A DNA stretch of 8,601 nt from DATNBT01 sp964579765 (lineage in GTDB: Bacteria > Acidobacteriota > Vicinamibacteria > Vicinamibacterales > CAVVIG01), in contig CAZOIK010000207.1 in assembly GCA_964579765.1 (NCBI GenBank), positions 1 through 8,601 of the forward strand. Direction: 5' to 3'. Positions 1-6,595 of the stretch are shown here, piece by piece. Below the pieces are notes generated by a model that ran no database searches, had not been told where the DNA came from, and saw nothing but the letters and a program-made list of their open reading frames with translations. Every line of letters starts with the position of its first letter. The stretch's first letter is position 1. A program made the position numbers and the translations under genes.

Positions 1-1
1 C

Positions 2-85
2 GTCCTCCCCGACCAATACAAAACCGGCGACATCGTCGAATACGTCTGCCGCGAACTGGAGTGGGTCAAGGGACAACTGGCGTAG
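2..85 (+). CDS. C-terminal end of a probable secreted PDLSGVW-family protein (5' truncated by window edge)
   Basis: The reading frame is open from base 2 to a TAG at 83-85 and gives 27 residues ending in YKTGDIVEYVCRELEWVKGQ-LA. The EYVC motif resembles the conserved near-C-terminal cysteine motif of the two complete paralogues in this window (EYAC at C300 of the 1387-2370 product and EFVC at C286 of the 6655-7578 product), so this is probably the tail of a third member. That assignment rests on a short motif only. The stop codon TAG lies inside the left arm of the inverted repeat beginning at 82, so the repeat element appears to define the end of the protein. Only 11 residues follow the cysteine here, fewer than in the 1387-2370 product. 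Function is unknown. Confidence 0.5.
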   Translation, partial: VLPDQYKTGDIVEYVCRELEWVKGQLA

Positions 86-165
86 TCTCCAGTCTCCAGT
101 CCTCCAGTCCTCCAGTCAGACAGTCGACCATGACTGGCGACAGGGGACAGGAGACTGGAGACTAC
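82..165. repeat. Palindromic intergenic repeat element with CTCCAGT-type tandem units
   Basis: The left arm gtagtctccagtctcc (82-97) is a perfect 16-bp reverse complement of 150-165, and four of the next five positions inward also pair. Inside the left half the unit (t)ctccagt is repeated about four times between 86 and 116. The element fills essentially the whole gap between the upstream gene and the methyltransferase gene. Its first bases contain the upstream stop codon, and its right end continues as CTACAAT. It could form a long hairpin in DNA or RNA. It has no coding capacity and looks like an interspersed repeat rather than a simple rho-independent terminator, because no T-tract follows it. 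Confidence 0.8.
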
Positions 166-168
166 AAT
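163..168 (+). promoter_or_regulatory. Possible -10 box TACAAT at the end of the repeat element
   Basis: TACAAT differs from TATAAT at one position and ends 8 nt before the ATG at 177, so a transcript started here would be nearly leaderless. No -35-like hexamer is visible at the expected distance (about 140-145). The same TACAAT ends the unrelated repeat element at 1315-1368. This is a tentative call. Confidence 0.3.
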
Positions 169-176
169 TGTCCGCG

Positions 177-1310
177 ATGAAGCGCAGCATCGATCGGATT
201 CTGACCACGCACGTCGGCAGCATCGTCCGGCCGCAGGCGCTGGTCGATCTGCCGCCGGCCGCGCGGGAGCAGGCGCTGCCGGCGTTCGTGAAGGACGTCG
301 TCCGTCACCAGGCGCAGGCGGGGCTCGACGTCGTCAACGACGGCGAGTACGGCAAGTCGAGCTGGTCCAATTACGTCCTCGCGCGGTTGACCGGATTCGA
401 GGCGCGCCCGGGCAAGTTCGCGCCGGCCATCTGGCTCGGACGCGATCGCGTCCGCTTCGCCGAGTTCATGAAGACGGAGTTTCCGCGCGGCGCGCAGGGC
501 TCGCCGGCCGACGCCTGCATCGGTCCGATCGCCTACAAGGAGCACGACAGCATCCGCCGGGACGCCGCGAACCTGAAGGCCGCGCTCGCCGAGGTGCAGG
601 TCACGGAAGGCTTTCTGACGACCGTCGCGCCTGCCAGCGTCGGCTACGACGCGTTTCAGGAGTACTACACGAGCGAACGCGACTACGTGTTCGCCATCGC
701 CGACGCGCTGCGCGAGGAGTATCGCGAGGTCCACGCGTCCGGCCTCGTCCTTCAGGTGGACGACGCGGTGATCGCGAACATGTACGACGAGCTCGTGCAG
801 CGCGGACCGTCGGAGTACCGGAAGTGGGCCGAGCTGCGGATCGAGGCGCTCAACCACGCGCTCGAGGGCATCCCGCCCGATCGCATCCGCTATCACGTGT
901 GCTTCGGCAGCTGGCACGTGCCGCACGTCGCCGACGCGCCGCTCGAGGCGATCGTCGATCTCATCCTGCAAGTGAACGCCGGAGCGTATCTCGTCGAAGC
1001 CGCCAACGCGCGGCACGAGCACGAGTGGCGCGTGTGGGAGAAGACGAAGCTGCCGGCGGGCAAGATCCTCATGCCCGGCGTCATCACGCACCACACGACC
1101 ACCGTCGAGCACCCGCGGCTCATCGCCGATCGCATCGTCCGGATCGCGAAGATCGTCGGACGGGAAAACGTGATTGCCTCCTCCGACTGCGGGTTCGCGC
1201 AGTGGGAGACGATCGCGCGCGTCCACCCGCAGGTGATGTGGGCGAAATTCGAGGCGCTCGCCGAGGGCGCGCGGATTGCCTCGCAGGAGCTGTGGGGGAG
1301 AATAGACTGA
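177..1310 (+). CDS. Cobalamin-independent methionine synthase (MetE C-terminal domain)-like zinc methyltransferase
   Basis: The product is 377 residues and matches the single-domain Meth_synt_2 family: a MetE C-terminal TIM-barrel without the MetE N-terminal half. It opens with the family motif RILTTHVGSIVRP and contains NDGEYGKSSW and LQVDDA. The zinc-ligand pattern of MetE is complete: HVC (H240, C242), E274 in YLVEAAN, and C338 in SSDCGFAQW. The segment between HxC and the Glu is about ten residues longer than in E. coli MetE, as I recall for other short family members. The fold transfers a methyl or alkyl group to a zinc-activated thiol. True methionine synthesis, or another thiol transfer such as the epoxyalkane:coenzyme M type, cannot be separated by sequence alone. 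No signal peptide is seen, so it should be cytoplasmic. ATG 177 is chosen because the protein then begins MKRSIDRILTTH. A TTG at 168, preceded by GGAG at 157-160, would add three residues but uses repeat sequence as ribosome site. Confidence 0.9.
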   Translation: MKRSIDRILTTHVGSIVRPQALVDLPPAAREQALPAFVKDVVRHQAQAGLDVVNDGEYGKSSWSNYVLARLTGFEARPGKFAPAIWLGRDRVRFAEFMKTEFPRGAQGSPADACIGPIAYKEHDSIRRDAANLKAALAEVQVTEGFLTTVAPASVGYDAFQEYYTSERDYVFAIADALREEYREVHASGLVLQVDDAVIANMYDELVQRGPSEYRKWAELRIEALNHALEGIPPDRIRYHVCFGSWHVPHVADAPLEAIVDLILQVNAGAYLVEAANARHEHEWRVWEKTKLPAGKILMPGVITHHTTTVEHPRLIADRIVRIAKIVGRENVIASSDCGFAQWETIARVHPQVMWAKFEALAEGARIASQELWGRID

Positions 1311-1314
1311 CGGC

Positions 1315-1368
1315 TGTAGGGCGGCCCTTTCAGGGCCGCCGCCGGGCCTGAAAGGCCGGGCCTACAAT
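1315..1368. repeat. REP-like palindromic element with two hairpins
   Basis: The outer ends tgtagg (1315-1320) and cctaca (1361-1366) are complementary. Inside lie two hairpins: ggcggccct/agggccgcc (1320-1328 with 1332-1340, loop ttc), a perfect 9-bp stem, and a second around ggcct/aggcc (1345-1349 with 1353-1357, loop gaa) that extends past one mismatch. The two halves are inverted, diverged copies of each other around ggcccTTTCAgggcc and ggccTGAAAggcc. The element starts 5 nt after the methyltransferase stop codon and ends just before the GGAG of the next gene, so it nearly fills the gap. This is typical of interspersed REP-like repeats. It may also act as an mRNA stabiliser or attenuator. 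Confidence 0.85.
1363..1368 (+). promoter_or_regulatory. Possible -10 box TACAAT at the repeat end
   Basis: TACAAT ends 18 nt before ATG 1387. Transcription from it would start near 1375 and give a leader of about 12 nt containing GGAG (1377-1380). No recognisable -35 lies upstream because the hairpin occupies that site. The same motif ends the other repeat element at 163-168. Confidence 0.3.
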
Positions 1369-1376
1369 GAGGACGT

Positions 1377-1380
1377 GGAG
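1377..1380 (+). promoter_or_regulatory. Ribosome binding site GGAG deciding start at ATG 1387
   Basis: GGAG lies 6 nt before ATG 1387, which is ideal spacing. It overlaps the alternative in-frame GTG at 1375, so the ATG is the better start. The product then begins with a clean signal peptide, MKRFLIAAS. Confidence 0.65.
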
Positions 1381-1386
1381 CCCGCG

Positions 1387-2370
1387 ATGAAGCGTTTTCT
1401 GATCGCCGCGTCGTTCGCCGTCGCCGCAGGCACTTTGATCGCTGCGCAGACCTACAAGGTGCCGCGCACGCCCTGGGGCGATCCGGATCTCAGCGGCGTC
1501 TACAGCAACGACGACGAGACGGGGACGCCGATGGAGCGGCCCGCCGAGTTCGCCGGCCGGCGGCTGGAGGACATCACGCCCGCCGAGATGAAGGCGATCA
1601 ACGCGCAGCGGACGAAGCAGTTCGACGCGAGCGTCGCGGGCGAGGAGTTCGCGGGCGGTCTGCGTCCGCCGACGCACCTGATCTTCGACTCGTTCGAGCG
1701 GCGCAACAGCCGCGCGTGGCTCGTCACCGATCCGCCCGACGGCAAGATTCCGGCGCTGACGGCAGAGGCGCGCGAGCGTCTGCGTCATCCGCAGCAGCGC
1801 GGCGTCAGCACGAATGCCAATCCCGCCGGCCCGTTCGACAGCTACGAGAACATGGGCCTCTACGATCGCTGCATCACGCGCGGCATCCCGAACTCGATGA
1901 TGCCCGCCGGCTACGGCAGCAACTACGAGATCCATCAGGGGCCAGGCTACGCGGCGATCACCTACGAGATGATCCACGAGACGCGCCTCGTCCCGCTCGA
2001 CGGGCGTCCGCACGTCAGGGCGGACATCCACCTGGATCTCGGCGACGCGCGCGGCCACTGGGACGGCGACGCGCTCGTCGTCGAGACGACGAACTTCACG
2101 GCGCGCAGCGCCTATCGCGGCGCGACCGAGAGCCTGAAGATGACCGAGCGGTTCACGCCGCTGTCCTCGACCGCCGTTGACTGGAGCGTGACGTTCGACG
2201 ACCCGCACACGTGGGTGCGGCCGTGGACGTTCACGATGAAGCTGACGAAGAAGGATCGCAGCCAGCAGGTGTACGAGTACGCGTGCCACGAGGGCAACTA
2301 CGCGATGCACAACATCCTGAGCGCGCAGCGCGCGGCGGAGAAGGCGGCGACGGGCCAGAGCGTGCAGTAG
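1387..2370 (+). CDS. Secreted PDLSGVY/W-family protein of unknown function
   Basis: This 327-residue product has a signal peptide (MKRFLIAASFAVAAGTLIAAQ, probable cleavage near residues 20-21), so it is exported. The mature part starts with the signature VPRTPWGDPDLSGVY (DLSGVY at 34-39), followed by TPMERP. A conserved middle block has C162 in YDRCITRGIP and the YGSNYEIHQGP stretch. HWDGDALVVETTNF begins at H224, then LKMTERFTP, TFDDPHTWVRPW, and EYACHEGNYA with C300. The same blocks occur in the same order in the 6655-7578 product, with C145 and C286 in place of C162 and C300; the two cysteines may form a disulfide. The family is abundant in Acidobacteria and usually annotated hypothetical; I know of no established function. 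The residue pattern suggests a beta-rich fold, which is inference. It follows the methyltransferase gene by a 76-nt gap filled by a repeat element, so co-transcription is possible but not shown. Confidence 0.88.
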   Translation: MKRFLIAASFAVAAGTLIAAQTYKVPRTPWGDPDLSGVYSNDDETGTPMERPAEFAGRRLEDITPAEMKAINAQRTKQFDASVAGEEFAGGLRPPTHLIFDSFERRNSRAWLVTDPPDGKIPALTAEARERLRHPQQRGVSTNANPAGPFDSYENMGLYDRCITRGIPNSMMPAGYGSNYEIHQGPGYAAITYEMIHETRLVPLDGRPHVRADIHLDLGDARGHWDGDALVVETTNFTARSAYRGATESLKMTERFTPLSSTAVDWSVTFDDPHTWVRPWTFTMKLTKKDRSQQVYEYACHEGNYAMHNILSAQRAAEKAATGQSVQ

Positions 2371-2383
2371 GGGCGCGCGGCGC

Positions 2384-2401
2384 GAAAAAAGGGCCGCCCT
2401 A
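2384..2401 (-). repeat. Partial copy of the REP-like element, possibly a weak terminator
   Basis: On the minus strand 2401-2388 reads tagggcggcccttt, identical over 14 nt to 1317-1330 of the complete element. The match then breaks off in a six-T run (2390-2385) instead of continuing with the hairpin's second arm. Its first three bases are the TAG stop codon of the NmrA-like gene. The short aggg-cgg-ccct stem followed by six Ts could act as a weak intrinsic terminator for the leftward gene. The 28-nt gap between the convergent genes holds nothing else. Confidence 0.45.
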
Positions 2402-3346
2402 GAGCGTGGCGGCGATCTCCGCGGCGTGGCGCGAGAGCCACTGCGCGAACGTCTGCAGCGACGGATTGAGCTGGCGCGATCGCTCGACGCTGCGCGACGC
2501 GCAGAAGACGTGCGCGAAGTCGCGCTTGAACTGCAGCATGTTCGACAACTCCGCCGCGCCCGGAAAGTCCCACGTTCGGTAGATCGCCGGATCCACGTCA
2601 ACGTACCGCACCGGCTCGCCGATCGCCTCCGTCAGCGCGGCGGCCATCTCGGCGCAGGTGAGATGCTCGCCGGCGACGCCGATCGTCTCACTCGCGCCGC
2701 GCGCCTGCGTGAACACGCCGAGCGCGCACAGGCCCAGATCGTCGGCCGCGATGCCCGGGAGCCGCCGATCGCCCATCGGCATCGCGAAGATCAGCTCGCC
2801 GTCGCCGGTCCGCCGCAGCCCCATGCCGGGGAAGTGCATCAGGTTGTCCCAGTAGAACGACGTCAAGAAGAACGTCGTCGGCACGCCGCACGCGCGAAAC
2901 GCGGCGTCCGCCTCGCCTTTGCCGTCGAAGTGCGGGACCTTGTACTTGCCGAGCAGCGTCGGCATGCGCCCATCGTCGAGCGGCATGCGCCGGCGCGTGT
3001 CCTCGAGCGTGGACCAGACGACGTGCTGGAGGCCCGCGGCGCGGGCGGCGTCGGCCATCGCCGCGCCCTGAACGCGCTCGCGTTCGGGATCGCCGTGCTC
3101 CCAGAAGTCCGTCATGCAGTACGCGCCGTACGCGCCGGCGAACGCGCGGCGCAGCGAGAGGGGATCGTCGATGTCCGCCTGCACGATCTCCGCGCCGCAG
3201 CGGGCGAGCGCCTGCGCGCGCTCACCTGACGGATGCCGCGTCAGCGCGCGGACGGCGAACGCGCCCGCCGGATCGTGCAGGATGGCCCGCGCGAGGCCGC
3301 CGCCCTGCGAACCGGTCGCGCCGACGATCGCAATCGTCCTGACCAT
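2399..3346 (-). CDS. NmrA/HSCARG-like NAD(P)-binding protein
   Basis: The 315-residue product begins MVRTIAIVGATGSQG, a Rossmann fold with the glycine motif G9-x-x-G12-x-x-G15 typical of atypical short-chain dehydrogenases. The acidic stretch QADIDDP is near residues 56-61, WSTLED at 111-116 and HFDGKGE at 139-145. The last resembles the HFDGKGE block of human HSCARG/NMRAL1 and fungal NmrA relatives. These proteins bind NADP(H) and often act as redox-sensing regulators rather than enzymes; some relatives are reductases, so activity here is open. The length suits the family (about 300 residues). No signal peptide is seen. The frame is open further upstream to an ATG at 3406, but that would run through a hairpin and a TATAAT, and the Rossmann strand starts naturally at 3346. 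The gene lies 81 nt downstream of the TonB-receptor stop codon and probably has its own promoter. Its TAG stop is part of a repeat fragment. Confidence 0.9.
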   Translation of the reverse strand: MVRTIAIVGATGSQGGGLARAILHDPAGAFAVRALTRHPSGERAQALARCGAEIVQADIDDPLSLRRAFAGAYGAYCMTDFWEHGDPERERVQGAAMADAARAAGLQHVVWSTLEDTRRRMPLDDGRMPTLLGKYKVPHFDGKGEADAAFRACGVPTTFFLTSFYWDNLMHFPGMGLRRTGDGELIFAMPMGDRRLPGIAADDLGLCALGVFTQARGASETIGVAGEHLTCAEMAAALTEAIGEPVRYVDVDPAIYRTWDFPGAAELSNMLQFKRDFAHVFCASRSVERSRQLNPSLQTFAQWLSRHAAEIAATL

Positions 3347-3365
3347 CTCGAATGTAAGAGGGGAG

Positions 3366-3371
3366 ATTATA
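3366..3371 (-). promoter_or_regulatory. Consensus -10 box TATAAT for the NmrA-like gene
   Basis: On the minus strand 3371-3366 reads TATAAT, a perfect -10 hexamer 19 nt before the ATG at 3346. Transcription would start near 3359 and leave a leader of about 13 nt with no strong Shine-Dalgarno. The -35 position falls in the 3' arm of the hairpin upstream and has no good TTGACA match. Confidence 0.45.
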
Positions 3372-3374
3372 GGA

Positions 3375-3416
3375 GAGAAACGCGCCACCACCGAGAACGT
3401 GTCCACCGTGGTGGCG
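3375..3416 (-). terminator. Hairpin after the TonB-dependent receptor gene
   Basis: cgccaccac (3416-3408 on the minus strand) pairs perfectly over 9 bp with gtggtggcg (3391-3383), with a 16-nt loop. It lies 11 nt beyond the receptor's stop codon. The following minus-strand bases, cgtttctctcc, are pyrimidine-rich but contain only one run of three Ts, so termination could be partial. It separates the receptor from the TATAAT of the NmrA-like gene. Confidence 0.45.
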
Positions 3417-3427
3417 AGACGACGCGA

Positions 3428-6400
3428 CTAGAACGCGAACTCGGCGTTCAGACGGAACACGCGCGGGTTCATGTACGACGTCGGTGACTGCCACCCTGTG
3501 ACGTTCGGCACGAACGTGCCGTTGAAGGCGAGGGTGACGTTGTTGTTCATCAAGTTGTAGATATCCAGGCCGACGGTCAGGCGGCGGCCGCCGACCGGGA
3601 TGATCTTCTTGACGGCCATGTCCCACTCGCGGATGCGGTCGCCGTAGAGGACGCCGGGCGCGAGCAGGTTGACCTGCGGGTTCGTGCCGGTCATTGGCCG
3701 GCCGAGCTGCGCCGCCGCCGACGCCTGATCCGCCGCGCTGAGCGTGTAGTTGGCGAGCAGCGAGACGAGCTGGTCGGTGCCGACGTTCGGCTTGTCCTGA
3801 TACACCGTGCTGAACAGGACGTCGATGCGCGGCACCGTGTACGTCGCCAGGAAGCGAAGCGCCGTCTGGAAGGGCGACTCGACGTGGCAGTACGGGTTGA
3901 GCAGGTAGTTCTCCGGCACGGCCGCGCGGATGGCGCAGTAGTCGTTGACCACCTTGCCGGTGCTCGTGCCGCCCGAGAACGTGAAGCCACGGACGTCGCG
4001 CACGTTGAACGTCACGTCCACGCCGTTGAACACGCGCGTGTCCGCGTCGCCGCCGTAGTCACTGGTCGGCTTGATGAGGATGTTCGACTGGCCGAAGACG
4101 TTCGGGTTGATGTTGTAGAGGTTCGAGACTTTCTGGCCGGCGTTCGGCAGGCGCGGATCGTTGGGCACCGTGACGCTGAACGGCGTCACGTCGTTGGGAC
4201 CCACGGCGAGGTTGTCGTTGACCGTGCCGTTCGTCGTGTACTGCGTGAACGTGCGGCGGTAGTACCCGACCTCGACCGAGGCGCGTGGGAAGATCTCCTG
4301 CTGCACCGACACGCCGTACGACCAGTCGGACGGACGCACGCCCCAGCCCGAGAGCAGCGTCGGCGAGAACTGCGCGCCGACGAGCTGGTTGGAGCCGAAC
4401 GCCAGGTTGTCGATCTGGCCGCACTCGCCGTTCGCCAGCGGGCTGGCCAGGTTGCAGTCGGGCGTGAAATTGCCGTTCGCATCCGTCCACGGCCGCGCGA
4501 CGCAGGGGTTGGACAGGCCGCCGAAACCCGAGCACAGGCCCCACGTCGAGAGGCCGACGCCGAACGGAATGCGCAGCGCCGGGTTCGCGTTGTAGGCGAG
4601 GTCGCTGACGCTCGCGCCCTGCAGGTACTTGCCGACGCTCACCTTCAGCGCCGTCTTGCCGTTGCCGAACACGTCGTATGCGGCGCCGACGCGCGGCGTG
4701 ATGTCGTTGTAGCCGGTCACGCCGTCGGCGCGGGCGAACGAGGCGCCGGGGAAGAACCGCGACGCCGGCTCGGTCTGCGCGGGGAACCAGCTCCACGGAT
4801 GATCCCACCGCACCGCGCCCTGCAGCGTCAGCCGCTTGAGCGTCCACTGATCCTGCGCGAACACCGAGTCCTGCCGCGCGTTCGCGTTCACGATGTACGG
4901 GTTGATGTACTCGTTGATCGACGTCGGGAAGAACGGCACGCCCGGCAGCGAGATGCCGATGTAGCCCAGGTCCTGCGTGTTGACGTGCATCTCGCGATCG
5001 TCGGTCCAGAGGTCGCCCTGATAGCCGAACTTCATGCTGTGAGCGCCCGTGACGTACGACGCCGTGAAGGTCCAGTTGCTGCCGCTCGTCTTGTTGTCGA
5101 GCCAGCTCTGCGAGCGATAGCGCATCGAGTTGGTGGGCCCGCCCGGGATGGCCTGCGTGAGGTTCACGATCTGGATCAGGCCCTCGTTCGGGTTCGGGTC
5201 GAGCTCGCGGCCGCCCCACTGATAGTAGGTGGTGCCCCAGCCCGCTTCGAGGAGCAGCTTGTTCGTGACGGGATTCGTCCAGCGGCCCTGCACCACGCGC
5301 TGCGGGCTGAACTCGCCGTGGCCGTCGGCTTCAGGTGAGGTCGGGAAGAAGAAGTTCGGCGATCCGGTCAGCGACGTCGTGCCCGAGCACGTGCGGCAGA
5401 CCGGCTGTTCGTCCCAGCGGAAGTTGATCTTGTTGCGCGCACTCGCCTGCCACGTGATGCTCGGCGTGTAGTTCTCCCACATGCGATCCGAGTACGCCGG
5501 CTGCGTCAGATCCGGCGCATAGGTCCACTTGGTCGGGTCGCCCGAGTTCGCGTTGTAGAAGACGTTCAGCGTGTTCTGTCGCTGCCCCTGCTCGCGGACG
5601 CTCATGTAGTACCACAGCTTGTCCACCTTGATCGGCCCGCCAATCGAGCCGTTCACGTCGTAGACGTGGTATACGGGCGTCGGCTGCGTGGCGCCGCGCG
5701 CCTTCAGCTCGGACGTGAAGTTGTCAGACTGCATGTTGCCCGAGAAGCCAGACACGAAGGCGAGTCCCGCAAGCCTGTTGCCGCCCTGCTTGGGGACGAT
5801 GTTGATCGTGAGGCCCGCCGTTTCAGATTCGCCGAGGCCGCCCGACGTGGTCATCGTCACTTCCTGCGCGTTGCCGACGTCCGCGGTGTAATTCGGCGGC
5901 TGGTTGCCTCCGGGAGGATTGCTGACGTTGAGGCCGTCAACCGTCAGACGCGACTCGACGCCGCGGCCGCCGTGGACCGGGAAGATCGCGAACACCGGAC
6001 CTGTGTTGACGTTGTTCACGTTGGTCTGGAGGCCCGGCACCGTCGTCAACAGGTAGCTGTAGCTGCGGACGCTCGGCAGGTTGCGCATCGTCTCGTTGTC
6101 GAGCGTCACCTCGCGCTTGGTGCTCTGGACGTCAACGACCGGCGTTTCACCGGTGACGGTGACCGTCTCGGACACGCCACCGACTTTCATGTCCGCGTTG
6201 ATCGTCACGACGCCGGTGCCCGACAGTTCGACGCCTTCGCGCTTCAGGGTGGCGAACCCCGACAGCGTGAAGGTAATGGTGTAGGTGCCGGGCAGCAGGC
6301 TCTCGATGCGGTACTGGCCGGTCGCGTCGGACGTCGCCGTGCGCGTCTTCTCGATCAGCACGGGACTCGACGCTTCGACGGTGACGCCGGGCAGCACGGC

Positions 6401-6508
6401 GCCCGACGCGTCCTTGACGGTGCCCGCAAGCGACACCTGGGCATACAGCGCGGACGGCAGCAGCACGACTCCCGCCAGTGCCGCTGCAATTCGAACGAGT
6501 GCTCGCAT
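3428..6508 (-). CDS. TonB-dependent outer-membrane receptor with carboxypeptidase regulatory-like domain (Oar-like)
   Basis: The 1026-residue product starts with a signal peptide (MRALVRIAAALAGVVLLPSA, cleavage likely after A23). Residues about 25-108 form a carboxypeptidase regulatory-like beta-sandwich (GTVKDASGAVLPGVTV, GQYRIESLLPGTYTI). ETVTVTGE (114-121) is a TonB-box-like linker. A plug domain follows (LPSVRSYSYLLTTVPGLQ, LTVDGLNVSNPPG, GLTINIVPKQGG), then a long outer-membrane beta-barrel ending NPRVFRLNAEFAF with the terminal Phe typical of Bam-inserted barrels. Such proteins import bulky ligands across the outer membrane using TonB-ExbBD energy, or act in adhesion like Oar; the substrate cannot be predicted. 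Cysteine pairs at 371/374, 659/669, 685/696 and 858/874 suggest disulfide-stabilised extracellular loops. Residues 676-685 look like a calcium-binding loop. ATG 6508 is preferred over GTG 6514 because GAGG sits 5 nt ahead of it. A secreted PDLSGVW protein is encoded just upstream. Confidence 0.95.
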   Translation of the reverse strand: MRALVRIAAALAGVVLLPSALYAQVSLAGTVKDASGAVLPGVTVEASSPVLIEKTRTATSDATGQYRIESLLPGTYTITFTLSGFATLKREGVELSGTGVVTINADMKVGGVSETVTVTGETPVVDVQSTKREVTLDNETMRNLPSVRSYSYLLTTVPGLQTNVNNVNTGPVFAIFPVHGGRGVESRLTVDGLNVSNPPGGNQPPNYTADVGNAQEVTMTTSGGLGESETAGLTINIVPKQGGNRLAGLAFVSGFSGNMQSDNFTSELKARGATQPTPVYHVYDVNGSIGGPIKVDKLWYYMSVREQGQRQNTLNVFYNANSGDPTKWTYAPDLTQPAYSDRMWENYTPSITWQASARNKINFRWDEQPVCRTCSGTTSLTGSPNFFFPTSPEADGHGEFSPQRVVQGRWTNPVTNKLLLEAGWGTTYYQWGGRELDPNPNEGLIQIVNLTQAIPGGPTNSMRYRSQSWLDNKTSGSNWTFTASYVTGAHSMKFGYQGDLWTDDREMHVNTQDLGYIGISLPGVPFFPTSINEYINPYIVNANARQDSVFAQDQWTLKRLTLQGAVRWDHPWSWFPAQTEPASRFFPGASFARADGVTGYNDITPRVGAAYDVFGNGKTALKVSVGKYLQGASVSDLAYNANPALRIPFGVGLSTWGLCSGFGGLSNPCVARPWTDANGNFTPDCNLASPLANGECGQIDNLAFGSNQLVGAQFSPTLLSGWGVRPSDWSYGVSVQQEIFPRASVEVGYYRRTFTQYTTNGTVNDNLAVGPNDVTPFSVTVPNDPRLPNAGQKVSNLYNINPNVFGQSNILIKPTSDYGGDADTRVFNGVDVTFNVRDVRGFTFSGGTSTGKVVNDYCAIRAAVPENYLLNPYCHVESPFQTALRFLATYTVPRIDVLFSTVYQDKPNVGTDQLVSLLANYTLSAADQASAAAQLGRPMTGTNPQVNLLAPGVLYGDRIREWDMAVKKIIPVGGRRLTVGLDIYNLMNNNVTLAFNGTFVPNVTGWQSPTSYMNPRVFRLNAEFAF

Positions 6509-6510
6509 GT

Positions 6511-6517
6511 CCACCTC
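6511..6517 (-). promoter_or_regulatory. Ribosome binding site GAGGTGG for the TonB-dependent receptor
   Basis: The minus strand reads GAGGTGGAC then ATG. GAGG is 5 nt before ATG 6508. The alternative GTG at 6514 lies inside this site and would have no usable spacing. Confidence 0.7.
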
Positions 6518-6595
6518 ATCAAACAGAGTTAACGCCGTCCTCGTTTGTGAAGCGACACTTTACAAGAGCTAAAACAGTGCTTACACGAGATAAAT
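6518..6595 (-). promoter_or_regulatory. AT-richer leader/promoter region of the receptor gene
   Basis: This stretch is clearly richer in A and T than the coding DNA on either side and lies between a hairpin and the receptor's ribosome site. Loose hexamers such as TGTAAG and TAAAGT, 17 nt apart, are present, but nothing is close enough to consensus to name a promoter with confidence. I see no operator-like palindrome in it. Confidence 0.3.

Noticed and set aside
86..120. Possible CRISPR-like short repeats
   Set aside because: The CTCCAGT units are contiguous, with no unique spacers, and belong to a palindromic element.
162..1226. Long leftward open frame (354 codons) opposite the methyltransferase gene
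   Set aside because: It is Arg/Asp/Val-rich without motifs and is the antisense shadow of a well-supported gene. Such frames are expected in GC-rich DNA.
1330..2601. Leftward open frame of 423 codons opposite the 1387-2370 gene
   Set aside because: It is strongly Arg-rich, crosses the repeat element and overlaps two convincing genes.
3884..5338. Rightward open frame of 484 codons opposite the receptor
   Set aside because: Composition is that of an antisense shadow (Val/Arg/Ala/Glu) with no recognisable domain, while the receptor frame is unambiguous.
5666..6532. Rightward open frame of 288 codons opposite the receptor N-terminus
   Set aside because: It is antisense to the signal peptide, regulatory domain and plug of the receptor and has no motif of its own.
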